From: Mesoflavibacter profundi
GTDB lineage: Bacteria; Bacteroidota; Bacteroidia; Flavobacteriales; Flavobacteriaceae
Reading direction: 5' to 3'
DNA: 64,000 nucleotides
NCBI RefSeq assembly: GCF_014764305.1
Contig: NZ_CP061703.1
Location: 943,501-1,007,500, forward strand
Shown here: piece by piece, positions 18,848-26,719 of the stretch
How the letters are laid out: each line of letters starts with the position of its first letter
How positions within the stretch are numbered: position 1 is the stretch's first letter
Made by a program: the position numbers and the translations under genes
The notes under the pieces: generated by a model
The model's database searches: none
What the model saw: the letters and a program-made list of their open reading frames with translations, nothing else
Told to the model about the DNA's origin: nothing

Positions 18848-18868
18848 AAAATTTTCTTAAAATGTCTG

Positions 18869-18876
18869 CAAATCTA
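18869..18876 (-). promoter_or_regulatory. -7 promoter element for the 275-aa coiled-coil gene
   Basis: The minus strand reads TAGATTTG, an exact TAnnTTTG match, 21 bp before the ATG at 18847. The -33 region is not convincing. Confidence 0.45.
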
Positions 18877-18904
18877 ATTTTAAATACTGAAAAATTAACA
18901 TTTA

Positions 18905-19014
18905 TTCGATGAAACGATAATTTTTTGCCTTATGTGTAAAATCGTTCGATGTCAAAGAATTTTTATTAAATTTAATCGATAAAACTTATAAACCATTCAA
19001 CGTCAATCGATAAA
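18905..19014. promoter_or_regulatory. Cluster of CGAT-type motifs between divergent genes
   Basis: Within 110 bp there are TTCGATGAAACGATAA (18905-18920), AATCGTTCGATGTCAA (18940-18955), AATCGATAAAA (about 18974-18984) and AATCGATAAAA again (about 19005-19015, reaching the comF ATG). The word ACGATAA or CGATAAAA recurs, and the first two are imperfect palindromes. This density is unusual in AT-rich DNA and could be a set of operator sites for comF and/or the coiled-coil genes. Confidence 0.35.
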
Positions 19015-19695
19015 ATGCTTACTAATCTTTTAAATATATTTTTTCCTCCTGTATGCAACCATTGTAAAAACACATTAACAGATCATGAATCATTTTTATG
19101 TATTTCTTGCAGACATTTATTGCCTGTCACAAATTTTCATTTTAAAAATGATATCACAGTTAAAAATGTACTTTATGGTAGAGCAAACATACAATCTGGA
19201 ACTGCTTTGTTACGATTTAGTAAACACGGTATTGTTCAACATTTATTACATCAATTAAAATATGGGAAAAATCAAGAGGTTGGTATGTTTTTAGGATCTT
19301 GGCTTGGTGAAGAATTAAAATCTATCAAAGATTATTCAACAATAGATGTTGTCATACCTGTTCCTTTACATACTAAAAAACTAAAAAAACGAGGTTATAA
19401 CCAAGTCGCCAAATTTGGAGAGCAAATTGCAGTTAAACTTGAAGCTAATTATGACGACAATACATTAATTAAAACTAGTGTTAACAAAGCTTCTCAGGCT
19501 TCTAAAAAAAGAATTGATCGTTGGTACAACAATAAAGAATTATTTGATATTGTTAATGTTGAGCATCTAGAAAACAAACATATTCTTCTTGTGGATGATG
19601 TAATAACTACAGGAAATACAATTGAAGCGTGTTGCTTACAACTACAAAAAGCAAAAAATATCAAAATAAGTATTGCATGTATGGCAATAGCATAA
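19015..19695 (+). CDS. comF: ComF family phosphoribosyltransferase-like protein
   Basis: The 226-residue protein has an N-terminal zinc-finger-like segment with two CxxC pairs (CNHC at about residue 14 and CISC near 29). A phosphoribosyltransferase fold follows, with VIPVPLHTKKLKKRGYNQ (the ComF signature around residue 120) and the PRPP-binding loop LLVDDVITTGNT near 195. ComF proteins take part in DNA uptake during natural transformation and, in some species, in DNA repair. The enzymatic substrate is unsettled. The length is typical of the family. It is followed by the Ig-like lipoprotein gene after 57 bp, and its ATG overlaps the end of a CGATAAAA motif. Confidence 0.9.
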   Translation: MLTNLLNIFFPPVCNHCKNTLTDHESFLCISCRHLLPVTNFHFKNDITVKNVLYGRANIQSGTALLRFSKHGIVQHLLHQLKYGKNQEVGMFLGSWLGEELKSIKDYSTIDVVIPVPLHTKKLKKRGYNQVAKFGEQIAVKLEANYDDNTLIKTSVNKASQASKKRIDRWYNNKELFDIVNVEHLENKHILLVDDVITTGNTIEACCLQLQKAKNIKISIACMAIA

Positions 19696-19752
19696 ATGAT
19701 GTTTCGTTAAACCATAAATTAGTTGTTAATTTGTGATACTATTTACGTCTTT

Positions 19753-21360
19753 ATGCAAAAACATTGGTTAAATATTAGTTTTTATTTTTTAATAGCACTT
19801 ACTATTATTAATTGTGCTAATCGTGGATCTATTGGTGGCGGACCAAAAGATGTAACTCCGCCAGAAATTGTAAAAACCGAACCTGCTAATTACAGCACTA
19901 ATTTTAATGCAAATGAAATTAGAATTTATTTTAACGAATACATTAAAATAAAAAACCTGCAAAAGCAATTAATTATTTCTCCACCAATGAATAATCAACC
20001 TGAAGTAACACCTTTAGGTAGCGCAAGTAAATACATTACTATTAAAATTTATGACACTTTAAAACCCAATACTACATATGCTTTTAATTTTGGAAATAGC
20101 ATTGTAGATAATAATGAAGAAAACCCATTTACGTATTACAAATACGTGTTTTCTACAGGAGATTACATAGACTCTTTAACCGTAAAAGGTAGTGTAAAAG
20201 ATGCTTTAACCAGAACTACAGATCCTTTTATATCTGTTAATTTATATGAAGTAGACTCGACATATACAGACTCTATTATCTATAAACAAAAACCTAAATA
20301 CGTTACAAATACGCTAGATAGTACAACCAATTTTACTATTGAAAATTTAAAAGCAGGAACCTATAGATTAATTGCAGTCTTAGACAATAACTCTAACAAT
20401 TTGTTTGATCAAAAAACAGACAAAATTGGTTTTTACGAAGATTTTATTACTGTTCCAGATACGTCTGCTAATTACGAATTACAATTATTTAAAGAAGACT
20501 TAGATTACAAAGCATTTAAACCTAGATTGGTTGCTGGAGAGAAGATTGCTTTTCCTTATCAAGGTGATTACACAAAAACACAAATTGAGTTATTAAGCAA
20601 AGTAACCGATAGTTTTAATTACCGTATTGTAAAAGAGCAAGAAGCAGATACATTAAACTATTATTATTCACCTAAGCTAAATAATGACTCTTTGGTTTTT
20701 AAAGTCACAAATACTAAAATTATAGATACATTTTCTGTTAAGCTAAAGGATAATTTAAAAGACTCTTTAAACCTAAAAGGACAACCAATAAACACTATAG
20801 CTTTAACTCAAAATTTTAAATTAAAAGCTAACATACCAATTAGTAAAGTAAGTAAAAACAAAATCGCAATAATAGATCAGGACTCTACAAACATAGATTT
20901 TACTACATCTGTAGACAGTATTTTAAACCAGCTAGACATTGCTTTTGATAAAAAAGAAAATAGTCAATATAACATAAAAATACTACCAGAAGCAGTTATT
21001 GATTATTTTGAAAACACTAACGATACTTTAAATTTTAATTTAAGAACACCAAATCCTGAAAATTTAGGTGATGCTCGTGTGCTATTACAAAATGCTACTT
21101 ATCCTGTTATTGTACAGTTAGTAAATGAAAAAAGTGAAGTTAAATACGAAAAATACAGTACCAAACCAGAACCTGTAGATTTTTACTATCTAACTCCAGG
21201 AAAGTATTACGTTAGAGTAATCTTTGACGAAAATAAAAATGGTAAATACGATACTGGAGATTTTTTAAGAAAAATACAACCAGAACGTGTTAGCTACTCT
21301 AAAGACGCGCAAGACATAAGAGTTGGTTGGAGTAATGTTATAGATTTTATTCTAAATTAA
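19753..21360 (+). CDS. Ig-like (Big_5/SbsA-type) domain lipoprotein
   Basis: The protein has 535 residues from the ATG at 19753. An earlier in-frame ATG at 19723 would only add ten residues ahead of the signal peptide. The signal peptide ends in a lipobox (LTIINC), followed by ANRGSIGGGPKDVTPPEIV, the start of the common Bacteroidota lipoproteins with a bacterial Ig-like domain (residues 30-130: SP..NATNF-type strand order, IRIYFNEYIKI, ITIKIYDTLKPNTTYAFNFG). The remainder is beta-rich, with a prealbumin-like/CNA-B-type segment (FTIENLKAGTYRLIAVLD) and a terminal YLTPGKYYVRVIFDENKNGKYDTGD stretch seen in short pieces. It has no catalytic motif and is presumably a structural or carrier protein of the outer membrane. 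Its 3' end overlaps the convergent amidase gene by 14 bp. Confidence 0.82.
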   Translation: MQKHWLNISFYFLIALTIINCANRGSIGGGPKDVTPPEIVKTEPANYSTNFNANEIRIYFNEYIKIKNLQKQLIISPPMNNQPEVTPLGSASKYITIKIYDTLKPNTTYAFNFGNSIVDNNEENPFTYYKYVFSTGDYIDSLTVKGSVKDALTRTTDPFISVNLYEVDSTYTDSIIYKQKPKYVTNTLDSTTNFTIENLKAGTYRLIAVLDNNSNNLFDQKTDKIGFYEDFITVPDTSANYELQLFKEDLDYKAFKPRLVAGEKIAFPYQGDYTKTQIELLSKVTDSFNYRIVKEQEADTLNYYYSPKLNNDSLVFKVTNTKIIDTFSVKLKDNLKDSLNLKGQPINTIALTQNFKLKANIPISKVSKNKIAIIDQDSTNIDFTTSVDSILNQLDIAFDKKENSQYNIKILPEAVIDYFENTNDTLNFNLRTPNPENLGDARVLLQNATYPVIVQLVNEKSEVKYEKYSTKPEPVDFYYLTPGKYYVRVIFDENKNGKYDTGDFLRKIQPERVSYSKDAQDIRVGWSNVIDFILN

Positions 21361-22135
21361 ATCTATCCCTATCTTCCAAAAACTTTAATTTTTGTCTAAA
21401 ATTATCAATATGATTTTTGCTTAAAGTAACAATTTCTACAGATTCTGTATTAGGTTGTATTTTTGATATTTTTTCGCCTAAAACATCATAAACTGCACTA
21501 TGACCAGAATATTCATAATTATTTGCATCTAATCCAACACGATTAACGCCAATACAATAACTCATATTTTCTATTGCTCTAGCTTGCAAAAGCGTATTCC
21601 AAGCATGTATGCGTTGTTTTGGCCAATTAGCAACATAAATTAAAACATCAAAAGGATGTGTTGAAGTGTATCTTGACCAAACGGGAAAACGTAAATCATA
21701 ACAGATTAGCGGTCGTATTGCAAACCCTTTATAATTAATAATTACATGCGAATTTCCGCCTGTGTAAACCTTATCTTCATTTGCTAAAGTAAATAGGTGT
21801 TTTTTATCGTAGAATTCTATTTGCTTATTTGGCTTTACAAAAAGCAATCTATTGTAGTAAGCATCAGCTTCTTTTATCACAACGCTTCCCATTATAGCTA
21901 CTTGTTTTTTTTCGGCTAAATTTTTAAGCCAAGTAACTGTTTCTCCTTCCATAGTTTCGGCAATAGATTTAGGAGACATAGTAAATCCTGTTGTAAACAT
22001 TTCTGGCAAAACAATAAGATCTACTGGATTAGATATTTGATCTATTAGTTTAGTAAAGTTTATCCTATTTTGTAATGGATGTTCCCAAACTAAAGTTTGC
22101 TGGATAATAGCAACATGCAATAAAGTATCTGGCAT
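21347..22135 (-). CDS. Nitrilase-superfamily amidohydrolase (Nit2/YafV-like omega-amidase)
   Basis: The 262-residue carbon-nitrogen hydrolase has the family's Glu-Lys-Cys triad: Glu45 in VLPEMF, Lys111 in YDKKHLF and Cys145 in LICYDLRFP. YafV/Nit2-type enzymes hydrolyse alpha-ketoglutaramate and similar omega-amides formed as transaminase by-products, releasing ammonia (metabolite repair). The length and the MFTTGFTM segment fit YafV. Its ATG overlaps the stop codon of the upstream coiled-coil gene by one base (TAATG), indicating translational coupling. Its 3' end overlaps the convergent lipoprotein gene, so there is no terminator between the two. The family is certain; the substrate is inferred. 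Confidence 0.9.
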   Translation of the reverse strand: MPDTLLHVAIIQQTLVWEHPLQNRINFTKLIDQISNPVDLIVLPEMFTTGFTMSPKSIAETMEGETVTWLKNLAEKKQVAIMGSVVIKEADAYYNRLLFVKPNKQIEFYDKKHLFTLANEDKVYTGGNSHVIINYKGFAIRPLICYDLRFPVWSRYTSTHPFDVLIYVANWPKQRIHAWNTLLQARAIENMSYCIGVNRVGLDANNYEYSGHSAVYDVLGEKISKIQPNTESVEIVTLSKNHIDNFRQKLKFLEDRDRFNLE

Positions 22136-22653
22136 TATAATTTTTTTAGTTTCTTTTCGGCTTTGTCTACTTTTTCAATCAATTTTTCAAGCTTGTCTTG
22201 CCATTTAAGCTCATCGTCTGCATCAATCTTATCCTTTCGTTTTAATTTATTGTATTTATCTTTTGCTTTATCTAATTCTTTAGTTGCTTCTTTTAGTTGC
22301 TCTTCTGCTTTTTCCTTTTTTGCTAAAGTCTTTTCTTTTTTCTTTAAAGCAGCATCTGTTTTCTTTTGCGCTTTTTTTATTCTTTTTAATTCTTTTTCTT
22401 GTTTTTTTGCTGCTTTTGCATCTTTTTTCGCTTGTTTTAAAGCTTTTTCTTCATTTTTAAGTTGCTCGCGTTTAAGTTTTGCAAGCGACATAATTTTTTC
22501 TTTTTGTACTTGATTTAAATCGTTAGTTACATCTATTCCATTTAGCAATACTGTATTTTGTTTTACTTGGTAAACTTGACTATCTACAGTTACCTCTTGA
22601 GACATACAAATTGTAACAAAAAACAGAAGAATTATGGTTAATTTTTGATTCAT
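22135..22653 (-). CDS. Small exported lysine-rich coiled-coil protein
   Basis: The 172-residue protein begins with a signal peptide (MNQKLTIILLFFVTICMSQ). A short beta-like segment (VDSQVYQVKQNTVLLNGIDVT, seen as pieces) precedes a very charged Lys/Glu/Ala coiled coil from about residue 50 to the C-terminus. No domain is recognised. The last codons overlap the amidase ATG by one base, so both are probably made from one mRNA although one product is exported and the other cytoplasmic. Low-complexity Lys-rich sequence makes homology calls unreliable. The function is unknown; a periplasmic structural role is the only thing the composition suggests. Confidence 0.7.
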   Translation of the reverse strand: MNQKLTIILLFFVTICMSQEVTVDSQVYQVKQNTVLLNGIDVTNDLNQVQKEKIMSLAKLKREQLKNEEKALKQAKKDAKAAKKQEKELKRIKKAQKKTDAALKKKEKTLAKKEKAEEQLKEATKELDKAKDKYNKLKRKDKIDADDELKWQDKLEKLIEKVDKAEKKLKKL

Positions 22654-22723
22654 AATAATAGTATTAATTAAAATTAAATATAATCATTTTGACCAGTACT
22701 ACTAATGCCTTTAACTTATTTTT

Positions 22724-22731
22724 TATATTTG
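22724..22731 (+). promoter_or_regulatory. -7 promoter element for the S46 peptidase gene
   Basis: TATATTTG matches TAnnTTTG exactly and lies 21 bp before the ATG at 22753. No correctly spaced TTG was found. Confidence 0.45.
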
Positions 22732-22752
22732 AAAACTTGTAAATAACAAACT

Positions 22753-24843
22753 ATGAAATTTTTAAAAATTCTAATTCTATTTTTCTCCTTAAATGTTACT
22801 GCACAACAAGGCGGAATGTGGATTCCTTCTTTACTTGATGGAATGAACGAAACTGAAATGGCTAACCTTGGTAGTATGCTTACTGCAGACGACATCTACA
22901 GCGTTAACAACTCTAGCTTAAAAGATGCAATTGGGCATTTTAATGGCGGATGTACAACAGAAGTTATTTCTCCTAAAGGTTTAATACTTACCAATCATCA
23001 TTGTGGTTATGGTCAAATACAATCACATTCGTCTTTAGAAAACGATTACATTAAAAACGGATTTTGGGCAATGAATCTAGACGAAGAATTACCTAACGAA
23101 GGTCTTTTTGTAGAGTTTATTGTACGTATTGAAGATGTAACCAACGATGTTTTATACGGTATTACAGATGCAATGACAGAAAAAGAAAAACAATCTATAA
23201 TCGATAAAAATAGTAATGCTGTTTTAAAACTTTACGATAAAGAAGATTGGCAAGACGCAAAAGTAAAAGCTTTTTATAAAGGCAATCAATATTTTTTATT
23301 TATCACAGAGCGTTTTGAAGATATAAGATTAGTTGGTGCGCCACCAACAAGTATCGGTAAATTTGGTAGCGATACAGACAATTGGGTTTTTCCTAGACAT
23401 ACAGGAGATTTTTCACTGTTTCGTATTTATGCAGATAAAAATAATAGACCAGCAACTTACAGTAAAGACAATGTACCTTACACACCAAAACACTTTTTAC
23501 CAATTTCATTAGATGGTATAGAAGAAAATGATTTTACCATGGTATTTGGTTTTCCTGGTCGTACTAACGAGTATCTTCCTGCAGTTGCCATACAACACAT
23601 TACACAAGATTATAACCCAAGTAATATTGCAATTCGTGAAGCTGCCTTAAAAGTGATTGACGCAAATATGAAAGCTAGCGACGAAGTACGTATTAAATAC
23701 GCCTCTAAACAAGCTAGAATTGCTAACGCTTGGAAAAAATGGATAGGCGAAAATCTTGGAATAGATAAAAGTAATGCAATTGCACAACGTCGTGCTTTTG
23801 AAGCCAAATTTACACAAGCCTTAAAAGACAAAAATCTAGAGAATAAATACGGTCATATTTTACCAAAACTAGAATCACTTTACAAAGATTTTGCATCTAT
23901 AAATATAAAACGCCGAAACTTTATTGAAGTTTTTATTGTCACAAACGAATTAATGACAATGACTTTTAGAGCTTACCAAATGGAACAAGCCATTAATCAA
24001 AATCCAGAGCATTTTGAAAATGCCAAAGCTAAATTTGCAGCGACTTTAAAAGGAATACACAAAAATTATGATGTAAATGTAGATAAAGGTGTTTTTAAAA
24101 ATGTAATGCCTTTTTATACTAAAAATGTAGATGCGTCTATTTATGATAAAACATCATTTACAGATTTAAATGAATCCTTAAAACTTCTAGAAGGTAAACC
24201 TAAAGATGTATTAAAAAAACTAAACAAAGATGCTGCATACAAATTTGCAAAACCAATTATAGATGAGTTTTATAGTAGCATAAATGAGGAATTTAATTCT
24301 AAAAATGAGCCTATAGTAGCACTAGAAAAAGAATACATGAAAGCTTTAATGGAAGCGCTTCCAGACGAGCGTTATTTCCCAGATGCAAACAGTACTTTAC
24401 GTGTAACCTATGGCAAAGTAAAAGGCTACTCGCCAAGAGATGCAGTATATTATTTACCTGTTAGTTATTTAGATGGCGTGATAGAAAAATATGTTCCTGG
24501 TGATTATGAATTTGATGTTCCGCAAAAGCTTTTAGATTTACATGAAGCTAAAGATTTTGGTCCATACGCAGACGCTAACGGTAAAGTTCCTGTTTGTTTT
24601 TTAGGAACCAATCACACCACTGGAGGAAATTCTGGTAGTCCTGCAATAGATGCTCACGGAAATTTAATCGGACTAAATTTTGACCGCGTTTGGGAAGGTA
24701 CAATGAGTGACATGAATTACGATCCAGAAATTTGCCGCAACATTATGGTAGATGCTAGATACGTCCTATTTATCATAGATAAATTTGCTGGTGCCAAACA
24801 CTTAATTGACGAAATGAAATTGGTTCATCCAAAAACAAAGTAA
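22753..24843 (+). CDS. S46 family dipeptidyl-peptidase, DPP11-type (Asp/Glu-specific)
   Basis: The 696-residue enzyme has signal peptide MKFLKILILFFSLNVTAQ and mature start QGGMWIP, characteristic of S46 peptidases. Catalytic motifs: TNHHCGYGQ (residues 80-88) with the active His, and GNSGSP with nucleophile Ser627. Eighteen residues after that serine, in NFDRVWEG, stands Arg645. In P. gingivalis the residue 18 after Ser655 is Arg673, which sets DPP11 specificity for Asp/Glu at P1, whereas DPP7 has Gly. The length equals that of known DPP7/DPP11 (about 700). It acts in the periplasm, removing dipeptides from imported oligopeptides for amino-acid catabolism. It is monocistronic, with a clear -7 box and a strong terminator. 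Confidence 0.93.
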   Translation: MKFLKILILFFSLNVTAQQGGMWIPSLLDGMNETEMANLGSMLTADDIYSVNNSSLKDAIGHFNGGCTTEVISPKGLILTNHHCGYGQIQSHSSLENDYIKNGFWAMNLDEELPNEGLFVEFIVRIEDVTNDVLYGITDAMTEKEKQSIIDKNSNAVLKLYDKEDWQDAKVKAFYKGNQYFLFITERFEDIRLVGAPPTSIGKFGSDTDNWVFPRHTGDFSLFRIYADKNNRPATYSKDNVPYTPKHFLPISLDGIEENDFTMVFGFPGRTNEYLPAVAIQHITQDYNPSNIAIREAALKVIDANMKASDEVRIKYASKQARIANAWKKWIGENLGIDKSNAIAQRRAFEAKFTQALKDKNLENKYGHILPKLESLYKDFASINIKRRNFIEVFIVTNELMTMTFRAYQMEQAINQNPEHFENAKAKFAATLKGIHKNYDVNVDKGVFKNVMPFYTKNVDASIYDKTSFTDLNESLKLLEGKPKDVLKKLNKDAAYKFAKPIIDEFYSSINEEFNSKNEPIVALEKEYMKALMEALPDERYFPDANSTLRVTYGKVKGYSPRDAVYYLPVSYLDGVIEKYVPGDYEFDVPQKLLDLHEAKDFGPYADANGKVPVCFLGTNHTTGGNSGSPAIDAHGNLIGLNFDRVWEGTMSDMNYDPEICRNIMVDARYVLFIIDKFAGAKHLIDEMKLVHPKTK

Positions 24844-24853
24844 TTACAACTTA

Positions 24854-24892
24854 AAAAAACCTTCCTTTATACTTTATTTAGGAAGGTTTTTT
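24854..24892. terminator. Bidirectional terminator between the S46 peptidase and LytTR regulator genes
   Basis: The stem AAAACCTTCCT (24856-24866) pairs with AGGAAGGTTTT (24880-24890). The A and T tracts on either side let it act for both convergent genes. The right edge touches the regulator's stop codon. Confidence 0.8.
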
Positions 24893-25574
24893 ATTTTACG
24901 TGTAATCTTTTAAGCAACTCTTGTTTATAAGTACGTCCAATAGGCAATCTATTAGACTCTAAATACAGTTCGTTTCCTGTAATTTTATTTACAAATTTAG
25001 AATTGATTATATACGATTTATGGATTTGAATAAAGTAATCTTGAGGTAATTTTTCTGTCCAATTTTTTAGTGCATCCAAAAAAGATAACCGTTGTGTTTT
25101 GGTAACTAACGTTATGTAGTTTCTATCAGATTCTAGATATAAAATATCTTCTAGAATTATTTTATGAAGCGTTTTGTCTACATTTAAAAAAATTGAATTT
25201 TGTTCAGTTTTATGGTCTACTTCTAATCGTTGTTCTGCTTTATTTACAGCTTTTAAAAAACGATCAAAACCAAAAGGTTTAACCAAATAATCTACAATTG
25301 TATCCAGCTCAAAACTATTAACTGCATAATCTGGATAAGCAGTTGTCATTATTATTAATGGCGGATTTTTTACTGTTTTAATAAAATCTAAACCAGAAAT
25401 GTCCGGTAAATTTATATCTAAAAAAATAATATTAACCGTGTTAGTTTTTAAAAAATGATGTGCTTCTATGGCTGCATTAAAAACACCTTTTAATTTAAGA
25501 TTAGGCAACTTACTTAAATAGTTTTTTAGCAGGTTTTGCGCAGGAATTTCGTCTTCTATGATAATGCAATTCAT
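24891..25574 (-). CDS. LytR/AlgR-family response regulator (receiver + LytTR DNA-binding domain)
   Basis: The 227-residue protein has a receiver domain at 1-120: acidic pocket IIEDE, phospho-acceptor Asp53 in IIFLDINLPD, Thr in MTTAYP and Lys in LVKPFGF. A LytTR DNA-binding domain covers about 125-227 (ILYLESDRNYITLVT, LDALKNW, FIQIHKSYIINSKFVNKI, LPIGRTY). It is encoded directly after its kinase with a four-base ATGA overlap, so the pair is translated in a coupled way. LytTR regulators bind direct repeats upstream of a few targets. The divergent gene at 26720, whose spacer contains an inverted repeat, is a candidate target. The stimulus is unknown. Confidence 0.93.
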   Translation of the reverse strand: MNCIIIEDEIPAQNLLKNYLSKLPNLKLKGVFNAAIEAHHFLKTNTVNIIFLDINLPDISGLDFIKTVKNPPLIIMTTAYPDYAVNSFELDTIVDYLVKPFGFDRFLKAVNKAEQRLEVDHKTEQNSIFLNVDKTLHKIILEDILYLESDRNYITLVTKTQRLSFLDALKNWTEKLPQDYFIQIHKSYIINSKFVNKITGNELYLESNRLPIGRTYKQELLKRLHVK

Positions 25575-26542
25575 GATAAATCTATTTTTAAAACGACTTT
25601 AAATTGATCTAAGCTGTCTATTGTAAGCGTATACTTATCTGGATATAATAATTGTAATCTTTTTTTAAGGTTTACTAATCCTATTTTTAAGGAAGATGCA
25701 TCTGTTTTGTTTGGACTAAAATCATTAATACACGTACATGTTAATTGCTTGTTTTCTTCATTAATTTCAATTGAAATTTGACTATGTAAACTACTATGTT
25801 TAAACGTGTTTTCAATAATTGTAATTAGCAATAAAGGTGCAATATTTGTTTCTGCATTTTGCACATACGTTTCATACTTGATTTGCTTTACACCTTCGGT
25901 TCTTATCTGTTGAAACTTGATATAATTATCTAAAAACTGAAGCTCTTTTTTTAAACTAACAAAAGGCGCGTTACTATCGTATAAGACATGTTTTAGATTA
26001 TCAGATAGCATTAAGATAAGTTCTGGTGTTTCAGTAGGTTTTTCAATAGAAAAAGAATAAATCGTATTTAAATTATTAAACAACACATGTGGATTAATTT
26101 GCGATTTTAAAAACTTTAGTTCCATTTCGGTATGTTGTCTTATCATATCTTCTTTATGCTGTTGTTCTTCTAAAAAACGATATAACATCCAAATAAACGA
26201 GAAGAAAATTAATGGTACCAAGGTTTGCCAAAGGTAATCGCTTAAACATTTCATTATAGAACAACCACATTTTGCAAAAACATTACAATATAATTGGGTT
26301 GCAAAAAAGGATATTGTGATAAAAATAAGTCCGTAAAGTATATACCATTTTCGTTTTACAAAAAATGGCAACAGCACAAAGTAATTAACGTAAACGATTA
26401 TAAATAGGATTGACAAATACTGTAAAAACGGATTTTCTGCCCAATAATATCTAGAAAATATAAATAGAGACACAAAAATAAATAGTGCCCAAAATAGGAT
26501 ATGAACAAGTATTTGCGAGGTATGTTTTTTAAAATCAATCAT
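25571..26542 (-). CDS. LytS-like sensor histidine kinase (HisKA_7TM-less, pfam His_kinase type)
   Basis: The 323-residue membrane kinase has four hydrophobic helices (about residues 9-30, 40-62, 66-84 and 104-122), then a short linker. The His_kinase family phosphorylation site is FLKSQINPHVLFNNLN with His152, followed by a compact ATPase domain (LLLITIIENTFKHS as N box; KIGLVNLKKRLQLLYP toward the end). There is no extracytoplasmic sensor domain beyond short loops, so it probably senses something in the membrane. A KCGCSIMKC segment near residue 91-99 has four cysteines, possibly redox- or metal-sensitive. It is the first gene of a two-gene operon with the LytTR regulator. Confidence 0.9.
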   Translation of the reverse strand: MIDFKKHTSQILVHILFWALFIFVSLFIFSRYYWAENPFLQYLSILFIIVYVNYFVLLPFFVKRKWYILYGLIFITISFFATQLYCNVFAKCGCSIMKCLSDYLWQTLVPLIFFSFIWMLYRFLEEQQHKEDMIRQHTEMELKFLKSQINPHVLFNNLNTIYSFSIEKPTETPELILMLSDNLKHVLYDSNAPFVSLKKELQFLDNYIKFQQIRTEGVKQIKYETYVQNAETNIAPLLLITIIENTFKHSSLHSQISIEINEENKQLTCTCINDFSPNKTDASSLKIGLVNLKKRLQLLYPDKYTLTIDSLDQFKVVLKIDLS

Positions 26543-26608
26543 ATTAATGCTGAAAGTAATTTAAAAACCTAACACCATCAAAAAACAACGTACAAAAACA
26601 CAAAAAAC

Positions 26609-26641
26609 CAATACAAACGACTAAACCTGTTGTTTGTATTG
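26609..26641. promoter_or_regulatory. Inverted repeat in the divergent spacer between kinase and thioredoxin-like genes
   Basis: CAATACAAAC (26609-26618) is repeated in inverse as GTTTGTATTG (26632-26641) around 13 bases. It lies 50 bp before the -7 box of the plus-strand gene and 66 bp before the kinase start. It may be a regulator-binding site or an RNA hairpin. Confidence 0.4.
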
Positions 26642-26690
26642 ATTTTAATGCTGTTGGTTAAATAATTTAAAAACACAATTACTAAGTAGC

Positions 26691-26698
26691 TAGATTTG
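26691..26698 (+). promoter_or_regulatory. -7 promoter element for the thioredoxin-like gene
   Basis: TAGATTTG matches TAnnTTTG exactly and lies 21 bp before the ATG at 26720, the same spacing as several other genes here. Confidence 0.45.
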
Positions 26699-26719
26699 AA
26701 ATAATTAAAACCATTTAAT

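Noticed and set aside
22163-22513. Plus-strand frame rich in Phe and Ser
   Set aside because: It is the antisense of a Lys/Glu-rich coiled-coil gene; the composition is explained by complementarity.
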